A DNA stretch of 64,000 bases from Enterobacteriaceae bacterium 4M9 (GCA_010092695.1 JAADJJ010000001.1:2666001-2730000), one strand, 5' to 3'; shown: positions 43,660 to 52,216, counted from the stretch's first letter. A program made the numbers and translations. The notes: generated by a model from the letters alone, not told the origin.

Positions 43660-44013
43660 TTATTTGGCAGGATGTTCTTTAAGCCAGGTTTCCATCAACT
43701 CGATTTCAGCCTGCTGGGCCTTGATTATCTCTTCTGCCAGCGCGCGCATTTTCGGGTCTGTGCCGTATTTAAGTTCAGACTGCGCCATGTCAACCGCACC
43801 TTTGTGGTGCGCTAACATCCCGACCGCAAACGCGCGGTCCGGGTTGCTTTCTTTCATCCCGGCCATCATTCCTTCGTGCATCTCATCCATTTGACGCTGA
43901 TAGTCCTGCTTCATTGGACTTGTGGAAGTGGTGCTGTGGTGATTATCTGCGGCCTGAACCGACAAACAAATGCTACCGGCTAACAGTGCTGCAAGCGCGT
44001 AAATATGTTTCAT
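43660..44013 (-). CDS. DUF305 family exported protein
   Basis: A 117-residue exported protein with a signal peptide (MKHIYALAALLAGSICLSVQA, cut after VQA) and a DUF305/CopM-type helical domain. It has HSTTSTSPMKQDYQRQMDEM and many Met and His residues (MHEGMMAGMKESNPDRAFAVGMLAHHKGAVDMAQSEL region), ending in AQQAEIELMETWLKEH. The HHKGA motif and Met-rich helices suggest copper or silver binding in the periplasm. No copper-resistance genes adjoin it. GAGGAGAA precedes the ATG. Confidence 0.88.
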   Translation of the reverse strand: MKHIYALAALLAGSICLSVQAADNHHSTTSTSPMKQDYQRQMDEMHEGMMAGMKESNPDRAFAVGMLAHHKGAVDMAQSELKYGTDPKMRALAEEIIKAQQAEIELMETWLKEHPAK

Positions 44014-44139
44014 GAAATTCTCCTCGGCTGCTGTGATAAATAAGACTGACTCTGCGCTCGATAGTGATCAGAAGAATCTAAAGAACGATCAAAACATAAT
44101 CAATCAATTGAATTTTATAAAGAAAATATAAAAGGCATA

Positions 44140-44166
44140 TAAAGATACACCTCTTATGGCCGATAA
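44140..44166 (+). promoter_or_regulatory. Sigma-28 (FliA) promoter of the chemoreceptor gene
   Basis: TAAAGATA, an 11-base spacer and GCCGATAA match the enterobacterial FliA consensus almost exactly. It lies 77 bases before the ATG of the methyl-accepting chemotaxis gene, the expected control for a class 3 flagellar-regulon gene. Confidence 0.9.
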
Positions 44167-44243
44167 AAACCTATGGCGGGAAGTTTTTCGTCTGGCTGAG
44201 CATTCTTTATCCTCTTATCCTCTATAAGTATAAGGAAGACATT

Positions 44244-45782
44244 ATGTCTGTAAGACGCCTTTCTCTGTTTACCTTTGCTCTACTGTTCATTCTGTTTCTT
44301 GCAAGTACCCTGCTGGCGACCTGGTCGCTGGTGCGTAATAACGACGCGCTGCATGATGTAAATAGCGAAATACGTGTTGTGCTCTCTGTGATAGATCCCA
44401 TTAACCATAGCCGTACCCTGCGCGTGCGACTTGACGAATCACTGGTCAATCACCTTCACAGTCGCGAACAAGCCGCATCCACATCGCTTGACCAAGCCAG
44501 AGAAGCGCTCGAAAAAGCAGATAGTGCTTTTGAGAACTACATGTCTCACAACAAACAACCCGGTGAACAAATATTAGCTAACGCGTATAACGACGGCTGG
44601 CAAAACTACCGCAACCAGGGACTCCAGCTTTTACTTGATGCGGTTCAGAACCAGGATCAGGAACGTTTTGATGAACTGTCTTCTTCTGTTATGCCTCAGC
44701 TGGAACGTGAGTTCGAAGTGGTACTGGACAACCTGCTGGCCTTTCGCGAGCACTACGCACAAACGCTCAACGAAGAATCGGAAGCGCGCATCAATGGTAG
44801 CCTGACAGCAATAGTGCTGGTTGCCGTTCTGTTCTGTATTGTGTTGGGTGTACTGTTCATGCAGCTTAATCGCCGTGTGCTTATCCCGCTGGTACAGGCT
44901 CGTGAGCACTGCGACAAAATCGCTGAAGGTGAGCTGAATGTGCCGGTGGAATTCCATACTCACGATGAAATTGGCGATATGTTGCATTCACTTGAGCGTA
45001 TGCGCCAGTCGCTGACGCAGATAATTGGCCAGGTGCGCGCCACCGGCGAATCGGTAGCCAGCGCCGCAGACGATATCTCCGATGGTAATACCGATCTTTC
45101 AGCACGCACCGAGCAACAGGCCGCCTCGCTCGGCCAGACGGCATCAAGTATGGAAGAACTGACCGCAACCGTGCGCCAGACTTCTGATAATGCCCGCCAG
45201 GCCAGTAAACTGGCTGAAGCCATGCGCGATACCGCCAACAGCGGCGATGACATCATGTGTGAAGTGGTGGTATCGATGAAAAATATCGAATCCAGTTCGG
45301 CGAAAATCAATAACATCATCAACATTATTGAAGACATTGCCTTCCAGACCAACATACTCGCGCTCAACGCCGCAGTAGAAGCAGCGCGCGCCGGTGAACA
45401 GGGCCGTGGCTTTGCGGTGGTGGCAAGCGAGGTCCGCAACCTCGCTCAGCGCTCTTCGGTTGCGGCAAAAGAGATCAAAGACCTGATTGAGCAATCCGGC
45501 GAGCAGATTCGCAGCGGCAGTGGTCAGGTTAACCGCGCAGGTGAAAGCATGGAGCGTATTCTGACCTCAGTGAAGCAGGTCAGCGATCTGATGGACGAAA
45601 TCGCCATGTCCACCAGCGAACAAAGCCGCGGTATCGACCAGATAAACACCGCCGTGAGCCAGATGGACGTGGTGACGCAGCAAAACGCCTCACTGGTTGA
45701 AGAGGCCTCAGCCTCTGCGCTGGTACTGAGCCAGAAATCCCACGAACTCAAGCAGTGCGTGGCGGTTTTCCGCCTAGCGTAA
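44244..45782 (+). CDS. Methyl-accepting chemotaxis protein
   Basis: Inner-membrane chemoreceptor of 512 residues that senses a periplasmic ligand and controls CheA. TM1 spans about residues 8-29, a four-helix-bundle sensor ~30-185, TM2 ~185-208 and a HAMP domain ~210-265. The cytoplasmic coiled-coil hairpin has the tip NIIEDIAFQTNILALNAAVE and RGFAVVASEVRNLAQRSS. The protein ends at QCVAVFRLA and lacks the C-terminal NWETF-type pentapeptide for CheR/CheB binding, so adaptation may depend on other receptors. The ligand is unknown. A sigma-28 promoter lies upstream and a terminator downstream. Confidence 0.95.
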   Translation: MSVRRLSLFTFALLFILFLASTLLATWSLVRNNDALHDVNSEIRVVLSVIDPINHSRTLRVRLDESLVNHLHSREQAASTSLDQAREALEKADSAFENYMSHNKQPGEQILANAYNDGWQNYRNQGLQLLLDAVQNQDQERFDELSSSVMPQLEREFEVVLDNLLAFREHYAQTLNEESEARINGSLTAIVLVAVLFCIVLGVLFMQLNRRVLIPLVQAREHCDKIAEGELNVPVEFHTHDEIGDMLHSLERMRQSLTQIIGQVRATGESVASAADDISDGNTDLSARTEQQAASLGQTASSMEELTATVRQTSDNARQASKLAEAMRDTANSGDDIMCEVVVSMKNIESSSAKINNIINIIEDIAFQTNILALNAAVEAARAGEQGRGFAVVASEVRNLAQRSSVAAKEIKDLIEQSGEQIRSGSGQVNRAGESMERILTSVKQVSDLMDEIAMSTSEQSRGIDQINTAVSQMDVVTQQNASLVEEASASALVLSQKSHELKQCVAVFRLA

Positions 45783-45830
45783 AGCCACAACTGCGGTAAT
45801 TAACGTTGTATTTAACCGCTCGTGAAAACA

Positions 45831-45860
45831 CGCCCCGGAGAAGTCTTTATTCGGGGCGTT
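45831..45860 (+). terminator. Terminator of the chemoreceptor gene
   Basis: CGCCCCG and CGGGGCG form a 7-bp stem with a 14-base loop, ending in TTATT, 49 bases after the stop. Confidence 0.8.
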
Positions 45861-45885
45861 ATTCTGACAGCAGACAGAAGTCAAC

Positions 45886-46142
45886 ATGACAATTTCTGCA
45901 CGTAATCAGCTTTTGGATACCGCAAGCCATATGACAACGGCGCAGTAACGACGAAGTAGAGCTTACGCTTAAAGACGGTGGCAAACTGATGGCGATTGTC
46001 ACCCACAGCAGCTGCCAGACACTGGGGCTGGCGCTTCTCAGCCCGCAACCAGTTTCCAGGTGTGGTCAAATCTCGCACCCACGATACGCTCTATATCGCC
46101 ACGTTACTTAAGGCGATGGAAACGATTAACAGCGGAGATTAG
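45886..46142 (+). pseudogene. Molybdate-binding Mop (di-TOBE) protein remnant
   Basis: Translated in pieces, this stretch matches a di-Mop molybdopterin/molybdate-binding protein. It opens with ATG as MTISARNQLL, continues in a second frame as NDEVELTLKDGGKLMAIVTH then SSCQTLGLAL, and resumes as FSARNQFPGVVKSRTHDTLY before a TAG. The frame changes, a stop and missing segments show a degenerate gene with internal deletions. Intact family members have about 140 residues and store or sense molybdate. Identification rests on the twice-occurring SARNQ motif and the intervening sequence. Confidence 0.75.
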
Positions 46143-46156
46143 GTGGCACCAGAGGA

Positions 46157-46175
46157 AGTGTCAAATTGCGACACT
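46157..46175. promoter_or_regulatory. Dyad upstream of the KilA-N gene
   Basis: AGTGTC-AAATTGC-GACACT is a perfect inverted repeat between the Mop remnant and the KilA-N gene. It could be an operator or a weak terminator. The following ~140 bases are AT-rich and contain no gene. Confidence 0.35.
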
Positions 46176-46319
46176 AGTGTTTTACAGAGATGCCGAATCT
46201 CATGGACCATCTTCTTTATATGGTTTGATAAGCAAAACTGAACATTCACTCTTGAAATACTTAACTATAACCCTTATAAGAGCATGGAGTTATCCCCTTA
46301 CTGAATAAGAAGAATCAAA

Positions 46320-47072
46320 ATGGCTGAACAATTTGAGTTGATTCCACGAGTCGAAGAGGGAGCAATCATCCCGCAGCGATTGAGTGATGGCTACATTAAT
46401 GCAACCGCTCTTTGCCAATCTGTTGGCAAGACATTCTCCCATTATAAAGCCTCAAGACAGGCAATTGAGTTTATAGAGGAACTCACGAAACAAAGTGGTT
46501 TAACTGAAACACAGCTAATCCATTCTATAACGGGTGGTAATGCAAAGTTACAGGGGACGTGGGTTCATCCACAACTGGCTATTAACCTCGCACAATGGCT
46601 CTCACCAAAATTTTCTGTAAAGGTATCACAGTGGGTCTACGAGTGGTCTCAGGGGCAAGTAAAGTTTGCCACCCCGGTTCACATAAAGCGTTACATGCAA
46701 AATAGGCATAAGATCCCTCACACCCATTTTTCGATGCTAAACGAGATAACTCTGAGCCTGATAGCTCCGCTTGAAACGGCGGGTTATATCCTTCCAGAAA
46801 ATATGGTTCCTGATATTTCTGAAGGGCGAATGTTCTGTGCCTGGTTAAGGAAATATCGCGAAATCGAACCGAATGATTTTCCGACCTACGAACATGAGTA
46901 TACCGATGGGCGTAAAGTTCCAGCTAAGCTTTATCCTATTAAATTTTATGAAGACTTTCGTAATCATTTTCATGACATCTGGCTTCCACAAAAAGCACCA
47001 GAATATTTTCAACAACGAGATAACTCAGCACTGGAGTTTCTGGAAGTGCTGAGACTTCCTGCCCCACACTAA
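46320..47072 (+). CDS. KilA-N domain protein (phage-type DNA-binding domain)
   Basis: A 250-residue protein with an N-terminal KilA-N domain (~10-115): LSDGYINATALCQSVGKTFS, then GGNAKLQGTWVHPQLAINLA, QWLSPKFSVKVSQWVYEWSQ. The remaining ~135 residues, HIKRYMQNRHKIPHTHFSML to EFLEVLRLPAPH, have no domain I recognise. KilA-N domains are found in phages and large DNA viruses and are thought to bind DNA. No integrase, phage module or attachment repeat is visible beside it. The gene is clearly AT-richer than its neighbours, suggesting acquisition. The Shine-Dalgarno is AAGAAG. A bidirectional terminator separates it from benD. Confidence 0.85.
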   Translation: MAEQFELIPRVEEGAIIPQRLSDGYINATALCQSVGKTFSHYKASRQAIEFIEELTKQSGLTETQLIHSITGGNAKLQGTWVHPQLAINLAQWLSPKFSVKVSQWVYEWSQGQVKFATPVHIKRYMQNRHKIPHTHFSMLNEITLSLIAPLETAGYILPENMVPDISEGRMFCAWLRKYREIEPNDFPTYEHEYTDGRKVPAKLYPIKFYEDFRNHFHDIWLPQKAPEYFQQRDNSALEFLEVLRLPAPH

Positions 47073-47093
47073 CATGACGATATTTGATAACAA

Positions 47094-47124
47094 GGCTTTC
47101 CAGACTCATCCAGCCTGGAAAGCC
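47094..47124. terminator. Bidirectional terminator between the KilA-N gene and benD
   Basis: GGCTTTCCAG and CTGGAAAGCC make a perfect 10-bp stem with an 11-base loop, followed by CCCTTTC on the plus strand and TTGTTATC on the minus strand. It closes the cat-ben operon and the KilA-N transcript. Confidence 0.85.
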
Positions 47125-47131
47125 CCCTTTC

Positions 47132-47905
47132 TTACCCCAAATCCCCGCCTGCTACCGGCAAAATGGTCCCTGTGATATAGCTCGCCTCATCGCTTGCCAG
47201 AAACAAAATCGCGTTAGCCTGCTCGACCAGCGTGCCGTAGCGGTGCATCAGGCTGCTATCGGTCGTCTGGTCTACCACCTGCTGATACCACAATTTCTCC
47301 AGTTCGCCCGGCGTTTCGTTGTTGCGCGGCGTCAGGCGCTGCGGTGCGTCGGTGCCGCCGGGTGCGGTGGCGTTAATGCGAATGCCAGACTCGCTGTACT
47401 CCAGCGCCAGCGACTGGGTAATGGCATTCACACCGCCCTTGGCCGCCGAATACGGCACACGGTTAACGCCACGTGTCGCCACCGAAGAGACGTTCACAAT
47501 GACGCCCTTGCCCTGGAGCAGCATAAATGGCAGCGCAGCGCGACAGCCCCATAGCGTCGGGAACAGCGAGCGGCGAATTTCCGCCTCGATTTGTTCAGGC
47601 TGGTACTCGGCGTAAGGCCGCGCCCAGATGGTACCGCCGACGTTGTTCACCAGAATATCCACGCGGCCAAAATGCGCCTGTGCGCTCGCCAGCGCCTGCT
47701 GAGTACTTTCCCACTGCTCCAGGTCAGCCTCAATGGCAATGGCTTCATTGCCCTGTTCACACAGTGCCGCCGCCAGTTCATGCACATAGCGCGCACGGTC
47801 AATCAACGCCAGGCGCGCGCCCTCGCGCGCAGCCTGCTCTGCAACCTGGCGACCGATCCCCTGTGCCGCGCCGGTAATAACCATCACTTTGTCCTGAAAA
47901 CGCAT
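47132..47905 (-). CDS. benD: Benzoate cis-diol dehydrogenase BenD
   Basis: Short-chain dehydrogenase that oxidises and decarboxylates 1,6-dihydroxycyclohexa-2,4-diene-1-carboxylate (from BenABC) to catechol. The 257 residues include the NAD motif VITGAAQGIGRQVAEQAA, VDILVNNVGG, the active-site VIVNVSSVATRG and YSAAKGG (Tyr-x-x-x-Lys, about residue 150), and a C-terminal SYITGTILPVAGGD. The start at 47905 has AAGGAG upstream and lies 11 bases after the benC stop. It is the last gene of the cat-ben cluster. Confidence 0.95.
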   Translation of the reverse strand: MRFQDKVMVITGAAQGIGRQVAEQAAREGARLALIDRARYVHELAAALCEQGNEAIAIEADLEQWESTQQALASAQAHFGRVDILVNNVGGTIWARPYAEYQPEQIEAEIRRSLFPTLWGCRAALPFMLLQGKGVIVNVSSVATRGVNRVPYSAAKGGVNAITQSLALEYSESGIRINATAPGGTDAPQRLTPRNNETPGELEKLWYQQVVDQTTDSSLMHRYGTLVEQANAILFLASDEASYITGTILPVAGGDLG

Positions 47906-47915
47906 GGTTTTCTCC

Positions 47916-48932
47916 TTACGCCGCCGCGCTCTGGCTGGCGGCAAATTTTTCATAATGGAAGCTCGCAGGCTCAATACCGCGTTCGCGGAAGGTTTTCAGG
48001 ACGGCGTCCACCATCGGCGGTGGCCCGCACAGGTACACATCCACATCACCGCCGTTTAGCATGCCATCGCTGAAGTGATCGGTGACATAGCCTCTACGCT
48101 CACAGCGCCCTTCACCGTCGGCCACTATCGGCAGCCAGCTAAAACCAGGGATTTGCGTTGTCAGTGCATCCAGTGTGTCGGCCATTATCAGGTCGTCATC
48201 CACGTTCACGCCCCACAGCAGCGTGATGGGTTGAGTGACAATGGCGCTCGCAAGCTGGCGTAGCATAGAGAGAAACGGCGCAAGGCCCGTGCCGCCTGCC
48301 AGCATCAGCGTCGGGCGCGTGAGCGGGCGCAGATAGAAACTGCCCATTGGACCAGTCAGCGACATCGCGTCGCCGGGCTGTGCGCGCTGGATAAGCCAGG
48401 TACTCATCATGCCGCCCGGCACGTTACGAATCATAAAGCTCGCCTGGGTTTCGCCCGGTAGCGAGCTGAAGGAATAGGCGCGCACGTGTTGCCCGCCCGG
48501 TATCTGGATATTGACGTACTGACCCGGCAGAAAATCCATACCCTGCGCAAGGGCCACCTCAAGCTCAATGGTTCCCGGCGTGCGCGACTCACAGCGCGTC
48601 ACCGTAGCATCCACACTGCCGATGCCGGTTTTGCACATCGCCGCGGCGACCGGTACATCAATCACACAGTCGCTCTCTGGCACCATCTGGCAGGTGAGCA
48701 CCAGCCTCTCCTGCACTTCATCGTCAGATAGCGCATCGTCAAGAAAATCCTCTCCCAGGTCGTACTCACCGCTGGCACACCGGCATTTACAGGTGCCGCA
48801 CACGCCGTCGGAGCAGTCCATCGGCAGGTTCACCTTCTGGCGGTAGGCGGCATCAAGCACCTTCTCTCCAGGGTTACAGCGAATAAACCGTGTTACCCCG
48901 TCTTCAAAATTAAGCGCAATAGAAAAGCTCAT
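47916..48932 (-). CDS. benC: Benzoate 1,2-dioxygenase reductase BenC
   Basis: Electron-transfer component that passes electrons from NADH to BenAB. The 338-residue protein has a plant-type [2Fe-2S] ferredoxin domain at the N-terminus (DCSDGVCGTCKCRCASGEYDL with a later LTCQMVPESDC). An FAD-binding domain follows (RAYSFSSLPGE), then an NAD-binding domain (LMLAGGTGLAPFLSML, DVYLCGPPPMVD). Two adjacent ATG codons are possible; the second (48932) is better spaced from GAGG. It lies 12 bases after benB. Confidence 0.95.
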   Translation of the reverse strand: MSFSIALNFEDGVTRFIRCNPGEKVLDAAYRQKVNLPMDCSDGVCGTCKCRCASGEYDLGEDFLDDALSDDEVQERLVLTCQMVPESDCVIDVPVAAAMCKTGIGSVDATVTRCESRTPGTIELEVALAQGMDFLPGQYVNIQIPGGQHVRAYSFSSLPGETQASFMIRNVPGGMMSTWLIQRAQPGDAMSLTGPMGSFYLRPLTRPTLMLAGGTGLAPFLSMLRQLASAIVTQPITLLWGVNVDDDLIMADTLDALTTQIPGFSWLPIVADGEGRCERRGYVTDHFSDGMLNGGDVDVYLCGPPPMVDAVLKTFRERGIEPASFHYEKFAASQSAAA

Positions 48933-48944
48933 CATTCACCTCGC

Positions 48945-49430
48945 TCAGACGTGGTAAACGTCAATAACCTGACGGATATAATCGTTGTTTAACTGAATGG
49001 TTTTACGCGCAATGCGTGGCCGCCCGTCCGCCATCTCCAGCGTGCAGTACGTGGTGCCAAAGTACACGTCAGTTTCTTTGTAGCGGTGGCTGTAAGTCAC
49101 CCAGTTGTAGCGCACATCCACGCTCTCGCCGCCGTCAGCGACAATCGCGACGTTGCTTATCATGTGGGTGGTTCGCGGCTCCGGCGTGCTGGCACCGGAG
49201 CGCTCGGTTTTAATGCGGTACACCCGGTCTTCCAGGCCTTCACGGTTGGGATAGTAAATCAGCGAGATTTGGCGCTGTGGGTCGGTGGTTAATGCATCGT
49301 CATCACCCCACGCAGGCATCCAGTACACCACTTTCGGACTGTAGCAACTCAGCCACTCGTCCCACTGGCGGTCGTCAAGCAGGCTTGCTTCGTAATAGAG
49401 AAACTGGCGAATTTCACTGAGCCTCATCAT
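48945..49430 (-). CDS. benB: Benzoate 1,2-dioxygenase small subunit BenB
   Basis: Beta subunit of the ring-hydroxylating dioxygenase (161 residues, NTF2-like fold), which supports the alpha subunit structurally. Recognisable segments are IRQFLYYEASLLDDRQWDEW, SPKVVYWMPAWGDDDALTTD, REGLEDRVYRIKTERSG and the terminal RKTIQLNNDYIRQVIDVYHV. Its start overlaps the benA stop as ATGA, so the two subunits are made in coupled translation. Confidence 0.95.
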   Translation of the reverse strand: MMRLSEIRQFLYYEASLLDDRQWDEWLSCYSPKVVYWMPAWGDDDALTTDPQRQISLIYYPNREGLEDRVYRIKTERSGASTPEPRTTHMISNVAIVADGGESVDVRYNWVTYSHRYKETDVYFGTTYCTLEMADGRPRIARKTIQLNNDYIRQVIDVYHV

Positions 49431-50809
49431 GCCACCTCCACACGTTGAGTAACGCTGGCATCAAAACGGCACTGCTCCTCAGCCAGAGCCAACTGCATGA
49501 GCGTCTGCCAGTGATGGTGATGGGCTATGTACAGTGCCTCATCTTCTGGTTTCACACCGCTTAACGTTGGGTTGAGCCCCGCGTCGCGCGCGTGCTCGTC
49601 CGGACCGTCAACCCAGTGTTTCGCCCCACGGCTGAGATCGCTCCACGGCAGTTGCTGACCGTGGTAGCCGCTCTGGCAGGCACGGAACTCTTCAAGGTCA
49701 TCCGGCGTGCCCATGCCGCTGACGTTAAAGAAATCTTCATATTGGCGAATGCGTAGCGCGCGCGTTTCAGCCGTTTCGCCCTTAGGCGCAAAACACCAGA
49801 TAGTGACTTCGGTTTTATCTACCGAGATCGGGCGCACCACGCGAATCTGGGTTGAAAACTGGTCCATCAGGTAAACGTTGGGATACAGGCACAGGTTGCG
49901 GGTTTCGTTAACCATCAGATCACCGCGCTGCTCACCAAAGGTCTGCATAATACGTTCGCGCTGCTGGTAAATCGGGCGCACTTCCGGGTTCATGACCCGC
50001 GTCCACAGCAACATATGGCCGTTTTCAAAGCCATAACCGCCGCCCTGGCTTTTTGACCAGCCGTTAGGGTCAACCGCGTGCGTGCCTTCGGCCTCGTAGT
50101 TGCGCCGCGACATAGTTGACGCGTAGTTCCAGTGCACCACGCTGACGTGATAACCGTCAGCGCCGTTTTCAGCGCCAAGCTTCCAATTGCCTTCGTAGAC
50201 ATAGCTTGAGGAGCCTTGCAGTACTTCCAGCCCCTCTTCTGCCGGGTCAACAATCAGGTCAATGATTTTGCGGGTTTCGCCGAGGTAGTCTTCCAGCGGT
50301 TGTACGTCGGCATTCAGGCTGCCAAATAAAAAGCCACGGTAGGAGGCAAAGCGCGGCAGCATTTTCAGGTCGTGCGAACCGTCTTTTTTAAAGCTGTCCG
50401 GGTAACCGCCAGTTTTTTCATCTTTTGCCTTAAGCAGTTTACCGTTATTACTGAAGGTCCAGCCGTGGAACGGACAGGTAAACGACCCTTTATTGCCCGA
50501 CTTGCGTCGGCACAGCATGGCGCCACGGTGGGCACAGCTATTAATCATGGCGTGCAGTTCATTATTTTTATCGCGGGTGATAATCACCGGCTGGCGGCCC
50601 AGCGTTAGCGTATAATAATCACCCGGCTCTGGGATCTGACTCTCGTGGGCCAGATATACCCAGTTGCCTTCAAAGATATATTTCATTTCCAGTTCAAACA
50701 GATCCTGGTCAATAAAAATATTACGGTTACAGCGATAAATTTCTTTTTCACGATCGACAATTAATGCGTCGTTAATTTTATTTTTCAGTACATCGAGTTT
50801 TTGTTGCAT
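49427..50809 (-). CDS. benA: Benzoate 1,2-dioxygenase large subunit BenA
   Basis: Catalytic alpha subunit that dihydroxylates benzoate to the cis-diol. The 460-residue protein has a Rieske [2Fe-2S] centre with INSCAHRGAMLCRRKSGNKG then FTCPFHGWTFSNNG (~90-125). The mononuclear-iron domain has ENGADGYHVSVVHWNY (~215) with its His ligands. The ATG at 50809 (MQQKLDVLKNK) has GGGAGA 8 bases upstream. It follows catA after a 113-base gap with a strong hairpin, so ben genes may also be expressed separately from cat. Confidence 0.96.
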   Translation of the reverse strand: MQQKLDVLKNKINDALIVDREKEIYRCNRNIFIDQDLFELEMKYIFEGNWVYLAHESQIPEPGDYYTLTLGRQPVIITRDKNNELHAMINSCAHRGAMLCRRKSGNKGSFTCPFHGWTFSNNGKLLKAKDEKTGGYPDSFKKDGSHDLKMLPRFASYRGFLFGSLNADVQPLEDYLGETRKIIDLIVDPAEEGLEVLQGSSSYVYEGNWKLGAENGADGYHVSVVHWNYASTMSRRNYEAEGTHAVDPNGWSKSQGGGYGFENGHMLLWTRVMNPEVRPIYQQRERIMQTFGEQRGDLMVNETRNLCLYPNVYLMDQFSTQIRVVRPISVDKTEVTIWCFAPKGETAETRALRIRQYEDFFNVSGMGTPDDLEEFRACQSGYHGQQLPWSDLSRGAKHWVDGPDEHARDAGLNPTLSGVKPEDEALYIAHHHHWQTLMQLALAEEQCRFDASVTQRVEVA

Positions 50810-50873
50810 AGCGAAATCTCCCGCCAATGGCGACAGGGATAAATAAGGCTGAAAAATGTAGTGGTCATCATCG

Positions 50874-50893
50874 GCGCCAGCGTGTGCTGGCGC
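50874..50893 (-). other. Intercistronic hairpin between catA and benA
   Basis: GCGCCAGC and GCTGGCGC form a perfect 8-bp GC-rich stem with a 4-base loop. No T run follows on the minus strand, so it looks like an mRNA processing or stability element rather than a terminator. Confidence 0.5.
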
Positions 50894-50922
50894 GGTGAAT
50901 TAATCAGTCCGGTTGATAATGC

Positions 50923-51852
50923 TTATTCTTCCAGCGCACGCGCACGTGTAATACGCTGCTCATCCTGCGGTTTTTGTGCTGCGGGCAGCGCAAAGTCAAA
51001 GCGTATTTCAATGTGCGGGCCAGACAGACCACGCGCTTTGGCCACGGCCGGGTCGGTAATTTCCACCGGGTCGGCCACCAGTCCGTCGCGGGTGGCGAAA
51101 GCAAAGTCGTCCCACAGGTATTTGTCACCGTTGAGGTTAATCTGGCTGGTGAGGTGCTTATGCCCAGGTGCTGCAACAAAGAAGTGAATGTGCGCCGGGC
51201 GGTTGCCGTGGCGACCTAAACGGTTAAGCAGCTTCTGGGTCGGGCCGTCTGGCGGGCAGCCATAGCCTGACGGCACAATGCTGCGCACGCCGTAGCGCCC
51301 GTCGCTGCCGGTGCGGATACGCCGACGCAGGTTATAGTCGCTCTGGCTCTTGTCAAAAAATGAATAGTTACCAAGCGTATTGGCATGCCAGATATCAACA
51401 ATGGCGTTGGCCAGCGGCTTACCATTGGTGTCTTTCACTTCACCGTGCAGCCACATTTCGCGGCCATTGTCCTTGCCGTCATCCATACGCGCGTGGCCGT
51501 CAGCCAGCGGCGCGTTAGCCACATACAGCGGTCCTTCAATGGTGCGCGGCGTGCCGTGCGGCTGGTTGTCTGCGGCCTCAATGGCGTCCTGGCGCAGGTC
51601 CAGATAGTGCTCCAGGCCCAGACCTGCGGCCAACAGCGCGGCTTCTTTGCGCTCGCCCAGTTCATGCAGGTAGTTAATGGCTTGCCAGAACTCCTCCTGC
51701 GTCACGTTATAGTCGTCAATTAACGTACAGATGTTTTCCAGCAGACGATGGGTAATGTTTTTAAATCGCTCATCGCCAGCGCTGCCGTTAAGGCCAGCAC
51801 CGGCGCGCAGCAGTTGTTCTACTTCAGGTGTGCGGGTGAAATTGCTCTTCAT
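50923..51852 (-). CDS. catA: Catechol 1,2-dioxygenase CatA
   Basis: Intradiol dioxygenase that opens catechol to cis,cis-muconate with Fe(III). The 309-residue protein has an N-terminal helical dimerisation zone, then the catalytic domain. IVDIWHANTLGNYSFFD and GRYGVRSIVPSGYGCP provide the tyrosine ligands, and NRPAHIHFFVAAPGH the two histidines. The conserved TIEGPLYVANAPL segment precedes them. It lies between catC and benA on the same strand. Confidence 0.96.
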   Translation of the reverse strand: MKSNFTRTPEVEQLLRAGAGLNGSAGDERFKNITHRLLENICTLIDDYNVTQEEFWQAINYLHELGERKEAALLAAGLGLEHYLDLRQDAIEAADNQPHGTPRTIEGPLYVANAPLADGHARMDDGKDNGREMWLHGEVKDTNGKPLANAIVDIWHANTLGNYSFFDKSQSDYNLRRRIRTGSDGRYGVRSIVPSGYGCPPDGPTQKLLNRLGRHGNRPAHIHFFVAAPGHKHLTSQINLNGDKYLWDDFAFATRDGLVADPVEITDPAVAKARGLSGPHIEIRFDFALPAAQKPQDEQRITRARALEE

Positions 51853-51928
51853 ATGTCGACTCTCTTTTTTATATTTGCAGGTTTGCGCGCGTCGTTATTT
51901 CAGCGCGCCGGGTAAGAGATTGAATAAT

Positions 51929-52216
51929 TTATTGGTCGTCGTGAATGGATGAAGGATGGCGACACAGTGCATCAACCTGAATATCCATATACGGGTACAA
52001 CGGCAGTTCCATTAAAATATCGTGCAGTTCCTGCGCGTCTTTGACATCAAAAATACTGACGTTGGCATAAAGTCCGGCGACGCGCCAGATATGGCGCCAT
52101 TTGCCTTCACGCTGAAGCTGCTGAGAATAGGCCTTTTCTTTGGCTTTAATTTGCGCCGCACGCTCCTCTGGCATGTCGAGTGGAATATTTACCGTCATTT
52201 CAACTTTAAATAACAT
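51929..52216 (-). CDS. catC: Muconolactone delta-isomerase CatC
   Basis: Small enzyme (95 residues; family usual 96) that converts (+)-muconolactone to beta-ketoadipate enol-lactone. MLFKVEMTVNIPLDMPEERA, GKWRHIWRVAGLYANVSIFD and ILMELPLYPYMDIQVDALCR are the conserved segments. It lies 33 bases after catB and 76 bases before catA. The next enzymes of the beta-ketoadipate path (enol-lactone hydrolase, transferase, thiolase) are not in the window. Confidence 0.96.
   Translation of the reverse strand: MLFKVEMTVNIPLDMPEERAAQIKAKEKAYSQQLQREGKWRHIWRVAGLYANVSIFDVKDAQELHDILMELPLYPYMDIQVDALCRHPSSIHDDQ

Noticed and set aside
46320..47072. KilA-N gene as part of a prophage
   Set aside because: No integrase, structural or lysis gene, no tRNA and no attachment repeats nearby; it looks like a single acquired gene.
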